A stretch of 64,000 nucleotides of DNA, taken from positions 1 to 64,000 of the forward strand of contig JAPYMA010000154.1 of the NCBI GenBank assembly GCA_035041965.1, given 5' to 3'. This DNA is from Anisakis pegreffii (Eukaryota; Nematoda; Chromadorea; Rhabditida; Anisakidae). Positions 1 through 13,380 of this stretch are shown here, piece by piece. Below the pieces are notes generated by a model. It was not told the origin of the DNA and did no database searches. It saw nothing but the letters and a program-made list of their open reading frames with translations. Position 1 is the first letter of the stretch, and each line of letters begins with the position of its first letter. The translations under genes were made by a program, and so were the position numbers.

Positions 1-714
1 TGCAATTCTTCGATCTTTATATGGTTAATCTTTGATTGAATTTCGCGTATTGTGTAGAAGTTTCTTTTGTGGTTGAACGCCATGACAGTTCACGGTTCAC
101 GAATCTCATCAACAGTTGCAACTGACACAAAAATGAGTTGCATTGAAGAATTCAAACATTTTGTTCATTGCAATTCGCAAATAACATTTAAAAAATCTTT
201 ACTTATTATTATTGCATTGATTAAATTCATAAAAGAGTAGCATTTTTGGTGTGTAATTTTACGCTGATTGACACATTGCTAAGCAGTTACTTCGTAGTTG
301 GTTTGTGCTTCATTTCTTTTAGCATTCATTACTTATCAGTTTACTTTAAGATCACTATCAATATATGAATTTCATCGGCATGCAGGGTATGAAATATTAT
401 CAGTGGTTGTGACTGGAATTACTGATAACTAAAATTTGATGATGTCGTCATTTGTTATCATTAATACTGTTTCGAAAACATTTCACAGTTAAAGGAGGCT
501 AAAATTATTGAGCAATTTGCAGTGCATAATTCTCAAACGAAACAGACATCGATTTTTAAAGATGATAATCAACCGAACATTTCTATCATAAGTTTCACAG
601 AACGTTCATGTAAATCACTGGGAATATTTATGAGAATTAATGAATTTCTTCCGTATTTTCATTCATTTGAAGGAGTCTTTTTCTTGGAAAGTGCAAAAAT
701 TTTGAAAATTCTAG

Positions 715-3700
715 AGGCAAACTATGGTTCAATGAGAAAATAAATGGCTGGTGCATGCCATTCCTTGGCTCTGATAAAAGTATCGTTTCTCGTTCGCAGT
801 ACTTCGACTATACACTCGAAAAAGAACCACCAGTAAGTGAAAAACGATTTGTTCCAGTTGAATTATTCTGAACTTGCATCAGGATTACTCGTTACAGATT
901 TTCTGAATATTCTATTCATTTTCTCATTATTCTCTGAAAAATTACTCGCTAATTCTTCTGCAGTTTATCGCAACTTCGAAGAGCGAAATTTTTTTGTGTT
1001 TGCAATCGTTATTCTCTTCGCTATATATTCTCTTATCTGCACATATCAACGAACTGAGAGCGCTTACTTACTTCATTCTTCATACACTAAATTCTTCTTT
1101 CCTCAGTCAGTTCTAATGAAACTCGCTGAATGATCATCCAATTCAGGTGTTGTTATGGATTTAGCGATGAACGAAATAGCACAATTTGATCGTTCGATAT
1201 TTGTGATTACTAGCGATAAGACTGTTTGCGGTGCAATCGAATGTTGCACGCAGTAACTCTAATGCTTTCCACATTTTTGCTTGACTCTTCAGTGTCAAAT
1301 GCAACCAAACGATAATGTTAGCACTACGTTGGTAATGTAAGATGAAAATTTCAAACTGAATCTTTCTTGGACTTGGTCATCACAGATTGTTCCATCGCAT
1401 AAACAATTTCTTTATGGAGTGGAACAAAGCCATAATTTTCTCCAGAGAACTTGAGGAGTCTTTCCACTAGAAGAATAATCCGATCATATTGACTTTGGAA
1501 CGTCGATCATTATCAGCTAATCTCACTTATTTTTACATTTTTTCGATAACATCTAATCGATGAGAGTCCGCGTTTCGCTCTCATTTATAACTCGCTCTCA
1601 CAACTACGATTATCCATTCTCTTATCTTCACAACCATCGATCTACGTATACATGTTTGAAAGCACATTATTAGAATGTTTAAAACACAATGCATATAGGG
1701 TAAATTTTCATAATTCAGAATGTAATAATATACTCTTCCTTTGCTCCATTATTCACACGACAGGGTAATGTTATGAACAAATAATATTCAATAGCTTTGT
1801 TTATTTGTGGTTTTATGCGTTGTCGTTGTTGTTGTTTTTTATGGTTGACATCTTCGAACAATGGAACACTGAAGGTCAACGAGAGACAAATGCCATATGC
1901 CAAATGGCTAAGAGAATTGAAGGGTTGAAGAGATTTCGGATACACTATCGCTTTGTTTGAACTGCTGCTATAAGAAATGGGTTAAGTATTGCTGAAAGCA
2001 ACAAAAAACCGTACTGCATCTGTCTTCTCAATGAAACGGCACCCTCTCTGTCCATTATTTGATCTGAATTCACTTGCGCAGATGAATATCTCACACATCA
2101 ATTTATCACCCTGACACTTCGGCAAACAAACAAATATACCGCATAGAAGAAATTGGAGATGAGAGGAATGCCCGTAATAATGGCTAAAACCTCATCTATA
2201 AGAAAAAGGTATACCCCGATCAGTCATTTCTCATTTTAGTTTTCCTTTTCGAGGGATCTTGAGAGTGGCTCATTAGAAAGAAACTGAAATTATTTGGGAA
2301 GTTGATGGCGAGATAAACAAGTGTGATTCGAAAGAGAACGACCGAGAATGTGGAGGAATTAGTAAGACCCCGTCTAACAATAGTTCCCTTTGAGTGTGGT
2401 GAACCGAAAAGAGTCGTATGGAAATAAAATACAGAATGAGGAGTGTGCAGAGAGATTAGCAGAGAATTTTGAGAAATTAGTGTTGAGAATGCAGATACGA
2501 TAAGAATCAGAGTGCATCTAGCAAAAGCGTTGAGAAAGGAGCACAAAAAATGTCACGCGATACTTGATGATCGTTGGTGTGCACACGATATTCTCTCCCA
2601 TTGGCAAGTGAGAAGAACGAAGGGGATGTGTAGTTGAGCATTTTCGAGGGGTGTTTAGAGAGCGAACGAGAAGATTTTTGGATTGCATGAACATTTTTGG
2701 TAGTCAATGGCGACATTTTAGCTGTTCTTTTCCGGGTGAATGAAGGTAGTAGCCGAAAATATAGCCGGAAATTTCGTCAAGATTTCTCAGCAGACTGATC
2801 ATTGAATTTCTTTCAAATCATTCGAATTCTCTTCAGAAACTCAGGAAGACGATTCCATGTGAGAAAATCGTACTCATCAAGTCTTCACACCCTCGACATT
2901 TCTTGATCGGAAATCCACTCTCAAAATTCTGCGTATTGATCACGATCAGATCACACTCTTCTTGACTGATCATTTGACAACTATGTAATCGATCATTGTG
3001 TTTGCTTGTTAAGATCAGCAAGACTACGTTGGTTCAGCATTTCATTTTGTGCTCAAGGGCATTTATTTATATTTGAACTTAATGCAGTTTGATGTTTGCT
3101 GAATATTTATTTATTTTGATCGTTTTCGTTCGTTGAATAAAAGAATGCACATCACTTTCAGTGCACCTATCAATCAGCCAAATTCTATGCGCACTTTTAC
3201 GCTTCTATGCAAACAAACTAAATGATTGTGATCTTTCGAAAATTGAAAATGCATACTGACATCTCGAATCGGTTGGATGATGCAGTGTGAAGTGCTGTGT
3301 TAAAGTTTGAATGAGAAGTTAGTCGGTTCTCGATCGAATACCTGACTGAGTGAGAATAAGGCGAGGATTAAGTGCACTAGTAATAGATAAGAATGTTGAG
3401 GATGGAAACTGAGGATTATGGCACAAAGGCAGGATAGGAGCCATTTCATTTGATTCGATCAGCTCAAGAAATAACACTGTTGATTCAGTTATAATGTCAA
3501 TTGCAAAAGTGATTATTTAAGCGGTGAAACTGACAATTTAACTATACATGATCATAATAGTAATGCTATCATTATGATATAGGTGATAATGTTAATAATA
3601 ATAATATGAATAGTAAAGCAAAAATAATGTAAATATTCACTCATGCACAAAAAATGCCCAACTGCGATATCATTTCTGTTACCAATCTGCGACGAATTAT

Positions 3701-6700
3701 TTGGCTTCGAATAGCACAAATCATAAAATTGTTATTCATTTCTCTATGGGCACAAATGTGAACGTATCTGATGCATCAGATCATATTTGCATAATCATTG
3801 TTTTGATATAAACCATCGTGAGATCATCGATTCGATTCGACCGTTCTTATTCTCAATCAAGGGGATGTCTTGATGTAATCAGCCAATGCACTCCCCTTTC
3901 TCCTGCCGGCCCCGTCACTCATTCTCTGTCCATTATTCTCAGTTTCTCATCTAACCTTTCCCAGTTGTTTGCCCAAATATGATAGAATGCACTTTGTCTT
4001 GATCCATGAAAATACCATTTATTAAATTGAACGAATTCAATAATTATGAGTCTTTCTTATCGATGAATTGAAATTAAAACCGAAAAATATGGTTTTCCAT
4101 CGTTATCAGAACAATCTGATTTCGTCAACATTTACGGTCTCACTCTTCTGGCAATCGATTGGATAGCATGACTATAAAAAACAAATTTATTTTCGTTAGA
4201 ACTAGCGCGGAATTCAAAACGTGAAAGCATCTGTCCTCGAAATGTCAAGAGCATTCAGCTTTCTAAGGGTCGACTGGAATTCGAATTTATTTGAAAATCA
4301 CAAAATTACCATATGATGTTCATTATATATACGACCTTCTTGCTATTGTGAATAAGAATGCATATGTAATGATTTGCTTGGCGTTAAGCATATTTTACTT
4401 TTATAGGAGATTGAATTTACGCTTTCAGGTGTTTAACAATCAGCATTATCAAGCCATATAGCGGTAATAGCAGTGATAATTGCATTTGAATGAATGACAA
4501 TCAATTTTATGTTTAGGAACCTACGCGACTGTTATTCATCTATGAATGTGTTCATGCCAAGCATTCATATTGAAGCGGTTTAGGAAGCCTTTTTTTGGTT
4601 TAGGAAGCTGCAGCAATGTGAGACTGTTGGTGGTTGGGATTGCAGGAAATTTTGATAAAAGTTGAACAAAACAAATCTCTAACACGAATGAAGCAAAGCA
4701 CAGCCGAACACTTGAAACGTCATTGGATGCTGTTTCATTTTTAATGCACGTCATATTTTATACAGGTCTTCTTTTCAGTCGTGAAACTCAGAAAGCTTTC
4801 ATTTTGTCAAATGAATGGTTTTGTGTGTGGCGTGACGCATTGAAATTTGATTCAAAATTAGAAACGCGATAGAGAGGCAGCTCATAAATTCAGTGGAGCA
4901 TCATGCATACATCATTCATATGTAACACAAAGTTGCTTTCATATGCTACATTCAGTGAAGCGCACAAGCAAAAAAGCCGAAGTAAAAGACGACATGTCAT
5001 AAGGAAGAGGATCTGATCGGTGATGAGTGAGGTCAAAAAACTCTTCAGTGAGTTGGCGAGAGGAGAAATTTTCCATTCTGTATAAGCACGTATAGCTCTG
5101 ACGTTTGAAACTGTGTTCGAGAACTATAAAGTCGTTCAACTGAGCACCGAAACCATTCATTTTTCAATCACTGATTACGGTGTCAACGAAAGCAGAAGAA
5201 TTATTCTCAAATACGTTTACTTTCAACGCAAAGGACTTTCTTATGATTTATCAGGAGTGCAATACGGAAATTCAAACGGAGAAGGGACGCGAAGAAAATT
5301 TAAGAAAGTTCAATGGAAGCGATCCAAAGTGATCGGCCGCTTTCAACAAAACAAACGACATTTGAAGTTTTTGCATGCGGTGAAAATCAAAGATGTTTCT
5401 GCATCAACGAAAACCTTTCCGGTCTTTTGTGAAAGAATGAAAAATGAAATCATCAATGATTTCGTTTTCGTTGATAAAAATCTCCTCTAAACTTTCTTCA
5501 TTCCCTTTGATGAAATAAGTTTTCACGGCCAACAAACGTTTTGATGTTTTCTGCTGATATTTTTCGTTGGCGTTTTCAGATTTGAGCGATTCACTAGCGT
5601 GATATTTAAGATAAGTGCACTTAGAGTGGACAGTAATGTGCTGTTTATATGGAACCTTCTTATCACTTCGTATCACTTATAATTCTGAAACGTGGTTCTT
5701 TTCAAGAATTGCTCGTTTGGAAACAATAATGAGGTTTGATCATATAACATGCTAGGGTTGGTTTATTTACTGTTCAAAACATACTGTAACTTTGTCATCT
5801 TCAGAAAATAAATTTGAATCGATGATCACACATCACACACTCAAACCATTGATCATTTTGTAAATAATCATTGAAGAGGGAAAATTTTCAAAATTAGTGC
5901 CCTAATTCAGATGACGACGTTAAAATGTTATTTTCTTTGTCATAAATTACAGTAAGTGAAGTGTTTGAAGCGATAAAATTAAGTGTTTAGTCGTATCCGA
6001 AAGAAACACTTTACGAAATATAATCATTCACAAATCAGCAGTCATCGTCATGAAACATCAAATGGCATTTTATGACTTTTGAAAACCAATTGACTTGATA
6101 ATGGCGAGAATTTTATTGTTTTATGGCTCCACTTTATTTGTGATGATTAGTTGGTGGAGAATCGACAGATCATTGAAAAATGCGAAAAAAGCCATCCTCC
6201 ATCACGTATCATTGCTTCGTTAATTCCTGCCGCTGATTGATTTTAGTAAAGAATGAACGGAACGGAACAACTCTGAAAATGATGTTGTTGATAAAAATAA
6301 ATTTATATTTAATACTCACTATCGTCATCATTATCAGCATTTTCAAGCGCTTTTTTCCATATTCTCTCATTCTTGTGCTCATTTCAATGGTATTCTCCTC
6401 ATATTTCTTCATTCTTGTTATGTGACAATAAGCGATTCATCATCTACGTCACCGAATGTCCTTCTGAATGGAACCGGTCTTTTTTATGACCATTTTCCGA
6501 ACAAAATGACAATCACAATAATGATTGTTCTTTGTCAGCACCACTGCAAACCATTCGTCAATAATCATCGCCACTTCATAATCCTCCTCGTCGCATCGAA
6601 TCTGCACAACTGAAAACATTGAAGCGAATGATATTTACATCAAATTTTCATTAATCAATCCATTTCGCAAAATCTTGTCGATAGATCGATCCGATCGTCT

Positions 6701-9700
6701 CAGTTGATTGATTCGATTCGCGTTATCAATTATCATCATTTTGTTAACATTACCAGTTTAAGATTTTATACTTCGCAGATCCTTGTTCGGAGAATATTTT
6801 TTCGGATATTGCTCATGGTTTAAACACGTTTAATTCTGAACCGAGCTGGTTTGCAGCCGAAATATCAAAGGAAGGAAATGTTTTCCTAGTTGCACGCAAA
6901 TTATACGTAGTTGAAGTGAGATCAATCAGTTGATAAAAGTAATGCGAATCGCATGCTCACACAATTATCCGTCAGATTTCTTTTGCGTTTAGTTTATTAA
7001 CCGAAAATTCAGAGGTGATTACATTTCCTGTTTTTTGACGTCCGATTGCAGTCAGTCGACACAAGTTGTTGCTTTGCACGTTACACATTTTCAATGATGT
7101 TGAAAATCTTTCGGGGATATTCGTTGGGGATGTATGGAAGAGTCATGGTGAATGGCATTAGTAATAACAACATTTCATATCCTAACAATGGGATTTGGAG
7201 GATATTCTCATTAACTTTTTACAGCGTTATCGAAAGGTAATTTTGAAATAATCACATAAAACGCGCAAAAAAACGATTCGGTTTGTGGTCAAAGAATGGA
7301 ACGTTTCGAAGTATTTTTCACCAAATTCGTTGTCAATAACACGAATTTTTTTCATGAACACATCTCGACTACACCTCATTTAACACAATAACATCGAATC
7401 ATTCTATCGCATTTGCACATAGCTGCTTTTGATATTTTGTTGTGTCACTATTATTTGTATGCATACGGATGCTTTTAATTGTTTTCAATGGAGGAGAGGG
7501 GCGCATTCAAGCAATACGTGATGCTTCCAGTAATAACACATAAAATCTCAATTTCCCAATCAAAAACAGCAGATTCAAACTGCGTCAGCGAAGTTGTTCA
7601 GCCATGTGCACGCAGTGTATCGAGTAATTTTGCAGCTGTGTAAAACAAAGCACTACGTGAGTGAAACGATCACATTTGTGCACTGATATTAATTGATAGA
7701 AATCGAGCAGGTTGGCTTGACGAATTGGATAATTGTAACGTTGTTAGCAGATATGCTGCAAAAGATTCAGTATCATTCTGCTGATTTTTCGGAATTTCGC
7801 AATAAATAACTCTCCTTTGTGAGGTTCAGTTGAGTTTACGTCAATAAGTGAACGGTGCTATGTGAATGGTTTCGGGAATGAATGAATACATTCTCTTTTT
7901 TTGGCAAACAAAAGATCTCATTTTGATTATTCATGGTTCGAGTCATTGCTGTTTTCCTCTCAAAGCGATCGATGATTTTTCAAAAGGAATGTTTTTGGTC
8001 GGTTTGTTGTTTGCTTTACGGATTGCGTTTGATCGCTGACTCGCTTCTATTACAGCGAACAAAATTGTGAGAGAAAGGGAGCTGTTGGTGTGTAGAGTCG
8101 ATTCAATTCAAACGGATAATGCATTTGAGAGCAAACAAGCCGAATCGCAATTACAACATCTTTCAATGCACCAATTTTCATAGATCATACTAAAAGTTTA
8201 AAATTTTTGCAAAATGATATTAATTTCCCTTTTTGCACTCCTCACATTTGCTGCATTTCCCATCGGTCATGTGTCTGTCTTATTCAAGCCAAAATTTAAC
8301 CTCATATTTTTATTTTATCAAGTTTATAAAATTGTTGGATGGAACATAATAATCACACAGTTATTCGCTGCTGCACATGATGAGTGAGGAATATGAAAGG
8401 ATATAAAATGATCGATAACAATATCGTTCATTGCACTCAACTGATATCATCCACTTACAATGCGAAGCATTTTTAAAATAATTGTTTACCGCGAATGAAC
8501 TCGCCTACTGTCACAACCTACTTTCATGACAGTATTTAGTAAGGAACTGAGCAAACAGTAAAATTGCCTTGAGTTTGACATACTCGAAGTTAAACGGTTC
8601 CATTTGCTTGCCCATTCAATTGAGATTGAAATTTCTATTTATTTGTCGGTTAATTTCAGTCGCATTTGCGATCGATCGGATTTTACTTTGATAATGGGAA
8701 CACCCAACTGAATTTATGATGTAATAAGCATTCAGTTAAAGTCATGAAGAGATGAGCAACCATTTTCGGCATCTACTAAAAGCATTCGGTACTCGAGTTC
8801 AGAAGTCGTTTGGAAATGCGAAGGGATTTTGTTTTTAGCGAAGATTACTACTCAGTGATTTAGCAAAGCATTTAATCATTGGTTCGGCATAAATACGTTT
8901 ACAGCACAACCACGAATACGAGTATTCATTAAACTGTTGTTGATTAATGGACTCAACGAAAAAATTTCAATTGAACTCTCAAAAATGAGCAAACACCTCA
9001 AATACGTTTCGGAGTTGTTGTGTAATATCGTGTTAGTTTACAGTTTGCACAAATGTCACAGACTGATGCATTATACATCACGTGATCTGCCAGCATCTCA
9101 AATTGTTTGCTTTTCTGAAGATCTGAAGAGAAGATTGATATTAATTACACTGAAGATGTATATTCAACATTGATGAAAGCACTATTTCTGAGAGCAATTC
9201 ATATCTTCTCGCATATTTCATAACCGTATCTTGGCTCACTTAACGATCACTGAACACCTGCTCGCAAAATCAATTTGTTTTTGATTCTATTAGTTTTGAT
9301 ACAACAACCTTCTCAATGGGCACAACGAATGTTTTATGCATTCCTCAAATAAATAATTCGAAATTTTGTGAACAAGTATTGTTGACTGTTAATTGCAGGC
9401 TTATATTGAAACGTATTTCGTTGTCAAATCACTGCTATGGAGTGTTCTGTTGGCTCTCTGGCTTGCCGTTTTCTTTGTGTTGGTGAATTTCGAGGCTACG
9501 CGAAAATTCCTTCAAAAACATCCCGACCTGTGCAGTTTTAACATGTTCAAAGCGTCGGGACCAACTGAACAACAGGTTATTCATCGTCATTTTTACGTGT
9601 GAATTGTGTGCTTAACAGACACACCGACAAGATCAATTTTCATGCGCTCGGTGATATAGCAGGCATTGCACTACCAAATGCCAATCGTAAATTATCGAAA

Positions 9701-12700
9701 ACTTCTGCTCTGTGTGAATGAATGTAAATCAATGAACAAATACCATAAATCAACTATGCAAAACAGCCGTCCACAATTAATTTCACTGATCCGTTTGGAG
9801 TCAAGCTGAATCAAGAACAGAATCAATCACAGCACCAATAACGACCTGTTTATTCATACACTTTTTACGTACCTGTGGTAAATCACATCAGCAATGTGCA
9901 CAATACTTGAAGAACAAATCAACAGATTGATACTTTACTTACTACTTCGTCAGATTACTTCATAACAATCACAGTGAATGATTTGATTAAGTTGAAACTC
10001 GTTCGTTTGCTACACTCGAAATATCGTAATAGTTGATGTTATACGACGAGAGTGCTTTCTGAGAGTCAGTTTCATATAGTGAAAATATTATTGTCAAATT
10101 CGAATGAATATTTTGGAATGCAAAAAAGACAAATGAATTGAACTATGCTGGGTGAATCGCCGAAAATGTTCTGTTTTCGGCAAATATTTTTGCATTCGTC
10201 ATTCAAATCCATAATCGGATATGGCGCTATTTAGAGCCGATAATACGAATTTGCACGACTAACCCTCAATTCTTTTATGGTCAACTAAAACTCATTCGAT
10301 TCGATTCATTTTAATACGGCTCGAAGCGTTCACCTAGTTTTGAGGTGAAGAAACGAAGTACAGAATGAGAACGAATTCACGTTTTTGTTTCTCTTTAGCT
10401 GAGAAACTAAATGAATTTCCATTCCATTTACTTAGCAAAAAATACAATCTGTTTTGCCATGAATTTATTACTGGCCTTAAAATTCGTCACATAATAGGCA
10501 ACGAATAAGCATGCATGAAAAATAAATTTTTTCGAAAAACAATGAAAATTTCGGCTCAGTTATCGAATCTTCAAGAGTTCAACGAAATTTTGTAGTGATC
10601 TATTGCAGAAAATTTTCACCTTTGTTACCTGATAAATTTTGCAATTTGTTTTCAGTTGAGCTTACTTTAGAAGATCATAAATTTTCGACTAATATTTCAT
10701 TAGTTTTGGATCAATTTAGTTGTTTGTGAGCTAATCGTAAAGAAATTAATAACTCTCTAAAAATTTGCAGATAGAGCAAGCTTCGTTCACGTATTGGCTC
10801 TTTGGCGAGGGATGGGACGATAAACTGTCACCTGGTGAACAACACTCTACACCTCCAAACAAAAAGGTTCGCAAATTCAGGTTCCTGAGCAAATTCAACT
10901 TCAAATACAGCAATTAATGGAAATTTGTGCACATTTACGTTCGGTTGAGAGGAACTTTGAATGATCACAAAGGATTTGCCCTTAACTGACTCGATTGCAG
11001 ACACTTTCAAGCAAATCATAACTGATAACTGTTTTATTGCATTTCTCAACGCAAGCAAAATCTTTTCGAATTTATGCAAAAACGAAAATATTCACGTGAA
11101 CTTCATGAAAATTATACACTGCGCCATCGTAACGATTTCCCATCTAATCGATTACGTATAAATGTACTTTTGCGAAGTGCGCTATATTTCGTCCCGAATT
11201 TGTATCGTTACGAGCACCATTCCGGCTGATATTTATGACTTAAAATGCTCATATATATGAATATTTATTTGATCGAATGGTTGAATGCATAAGTTTTAAT
11301 GATGGCATAGAATTATTCTCAGAAATATGAATCTTTATGAATAAATAATTATATATCTAGATGAAACTGTAAGAGTAATCGACTTATCTATGCGTTCTTC
11401 ATGAGCCACACTTCAGTGCACACTAAACACTCCTTCCAAATAAATGAGGGACCGACCTATAGACATAAAATTTAAGTAAACTTATAACTTATAGTGGGAA
11501 AATTTGAGAAAAATCAAAATTCGAATAAAAATTCTTTACCATTTCGCCTTTTTAGATTGTTTTTCGGTGGATTTTCTATCGTTTCTGGGTTGAGCATGGA
11601 AGAATTTGTGGAAACTGCAAAAAAATTTCGTCTATTCTAGATGCGCGTTCAAAAAGGGGCACCTATAAATGAGAATTCTAAAATGCATCGCAAAATTCGC
11701 TTCCTGTTGAGGTTCACCCATCCTTCTTGAACTGTTTCAAAATATTTCACTTGTAGTTTGTGATGTTTGAAGGTGACTGTACGTTGTGATGGACCTGATG
11801 CTGGCTACATAGCAACTTCTGCATGTATAATCTCGTCGGCACTAACGGTTCTAAAAGATGCGGATAAAATGCCGAGCGGGTTTGTTTTTGCGAACAAATT
11901 TTCACGACCACATTTTACTGGGCACAATCAAATTTCATGTGTTCATCGGAATGCGCACTTAAATTTCATGAAAGTGTGTGTTATAATGACCACAGCTCAG
12001 GCCATCTAAGCATTAATTTACGCTCTTACCCAAATCAGAGTATTATTTCATTTTGAAACCATAAATGTCATATTACCTAAAATCCAACCTAACTCCATCA
12101 AGTAAGTATCATTCCGTTGAATGTCTAACCCAGCATTGACATCTTCGAAAATATCACCAATGAATGCCGCACTAATAAAATAAATCGCAAACGAACAATT
12201 TAATAACAGTTCACGAGATCAAACGATCGTTATTCGTCTATCAGTTTTTCATAACCTTAACCAAATAAATTCTGGTGAAGGTCGCTCAATTTTATCAAAT
12301 GTTGTTTACACAAAAGGATAAATCTTCAACGAATAATGAATTTCCTTTTTTGTTTATCCTTCACAACCACTCAAAGAACAACCAAATATACATGGCATTG
12401 ATGACATCATATGCTGATGATTATAAACGAGAAGTCAGGCAGGTGTGCTCGTAATGATTTGATCAGAAGTTATTAGTAATGTAATTTTCCTTTTGCCTAA
12501 TATTTCATCAAGGTCATCATATCGTTGTCGCATAAGATTATTCATTCAGCGGAATATAAAACACGTTCAACATGCGCCCACATACCACTTATATTTTTCC
12601 AAATTCATATTTATCATTCATCGTTTTTACATGGTATTCATCACAAAGGATGCATGAATAAACAATTGTATAGATGGATGGGAGAATTGTCCTTGTGTCA

Positions 12701-13380
12701 TCGTATTCATCTACTGTAATAGTACGAGTAATATTCACATGATATCAACATCAGAGATCAATTTGAATGAGCACTCTTCAATACGATTTCGTCGGTTTCC
12801 CATTCTCTGCGATAATAAAACAAGCCATCCGTACAGAATAACGATTGCGTGTGGTAAGAAAGGCATAGTTGAGAAAAGGCGGTGAATTGGAACTATAGAT
12901 TGATCTGACTGACGTATGCATAATTTATCAGTAGCTGTGAGAGCGCGTTGACAATTTTAAAGCATGTGGCAGTTCGAATCAGAGTCGGTAGAAGAACAAA
13001 TATTCATTAAAGTTGATAATGCATTATTTGTTCGAACTTTGAAAAACAGTGTTTGAAAATTAAAATTGCCAGTTTACTGTTTAAATTTAGTGTTCGACAA
13101 AAAATATGTTTTAGTTAAACTAGCGTGGCTATTGAAATATTTTTGCAGTTAGTTGATTTACGACTCATCAAAGAACAAAACTGTCGCTGGCAGACGGGAA
13201 TTCAATCGGGCATCTTCCAGTTGTTACTCGCCTGATATAGTCTTTCAAAATAAATCGGTACTTGAAGTTAATTTCAGTGGTGGCGTTTTCACAACTGCTG
13301 AAGCATTCAAGAAGACTGGTATCTACGAAAGACTCGCCAATTTCGGTATTACATTCAAAATTGTCGAAAATATGGCGTAA
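715..13380 (+). CDS. SCCPDH: Saccharopine dehydrogenase-like oxidoreductase, C-terminal half (5' exons outside window)
   Basis: Five exons are visible: 715-832, 9399-9575, 10771-10866, 11773-11879 and 13278-13380 (stop TAA). Their phases join into about 199 residues. The first holds WCMPFLGSDKSIVSRSQYF. The second has a hydrophobic segment (SLLWSVLLALWLAVFFVLV) and ends in ASGPTEQQ. The third reads SFTYWLFGEG. The fourth contains GPDAGYIATSACI, and the last GGVFTTAEAF, near the C-terminus. This order matches animal SCCPDH, a protein of about 430 aa found on lipid droplets and membranes whose enzymatic substrate is not established. The N-terminal Rossmann fold is missing because it lies upstream of base 1. 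The first intron is 8566 bp. The donor after 11879 is GTTTGT, a weaker form. The start of exon 715 rests on the acceptor TTCTAG and is the least certain boundary. An AATAAA at 13768-13773 could serve for polyadenylation. Confidence 0.88.
833..9398 (+). other. 8.6-kb intron of the SCCPDH gene
   Basis: It is bounded by a GTAAGT donor and a TTGCAG acceptor, phase 0 on both sides. The longest open frame inside (5113-5490, 125 codons) begins at GTG, has no early ATG and resembles nothing I know. I see no nested gene, RNA gene or clear transposon. The sequence is rich in short ATTCA/TGAAT runs, with an (ATA/AAT)n microsatellite near 3590-3606. Confidence 0.7.

Noticed and set aside
5113..5490. 125-codon plus-strand open frame inside the SCCPDH intron
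   Set aside because: It starts at GTG with no early ATG, shows no recognisable domain and has overlapping open frames on the other strand. No convincing splice partners.
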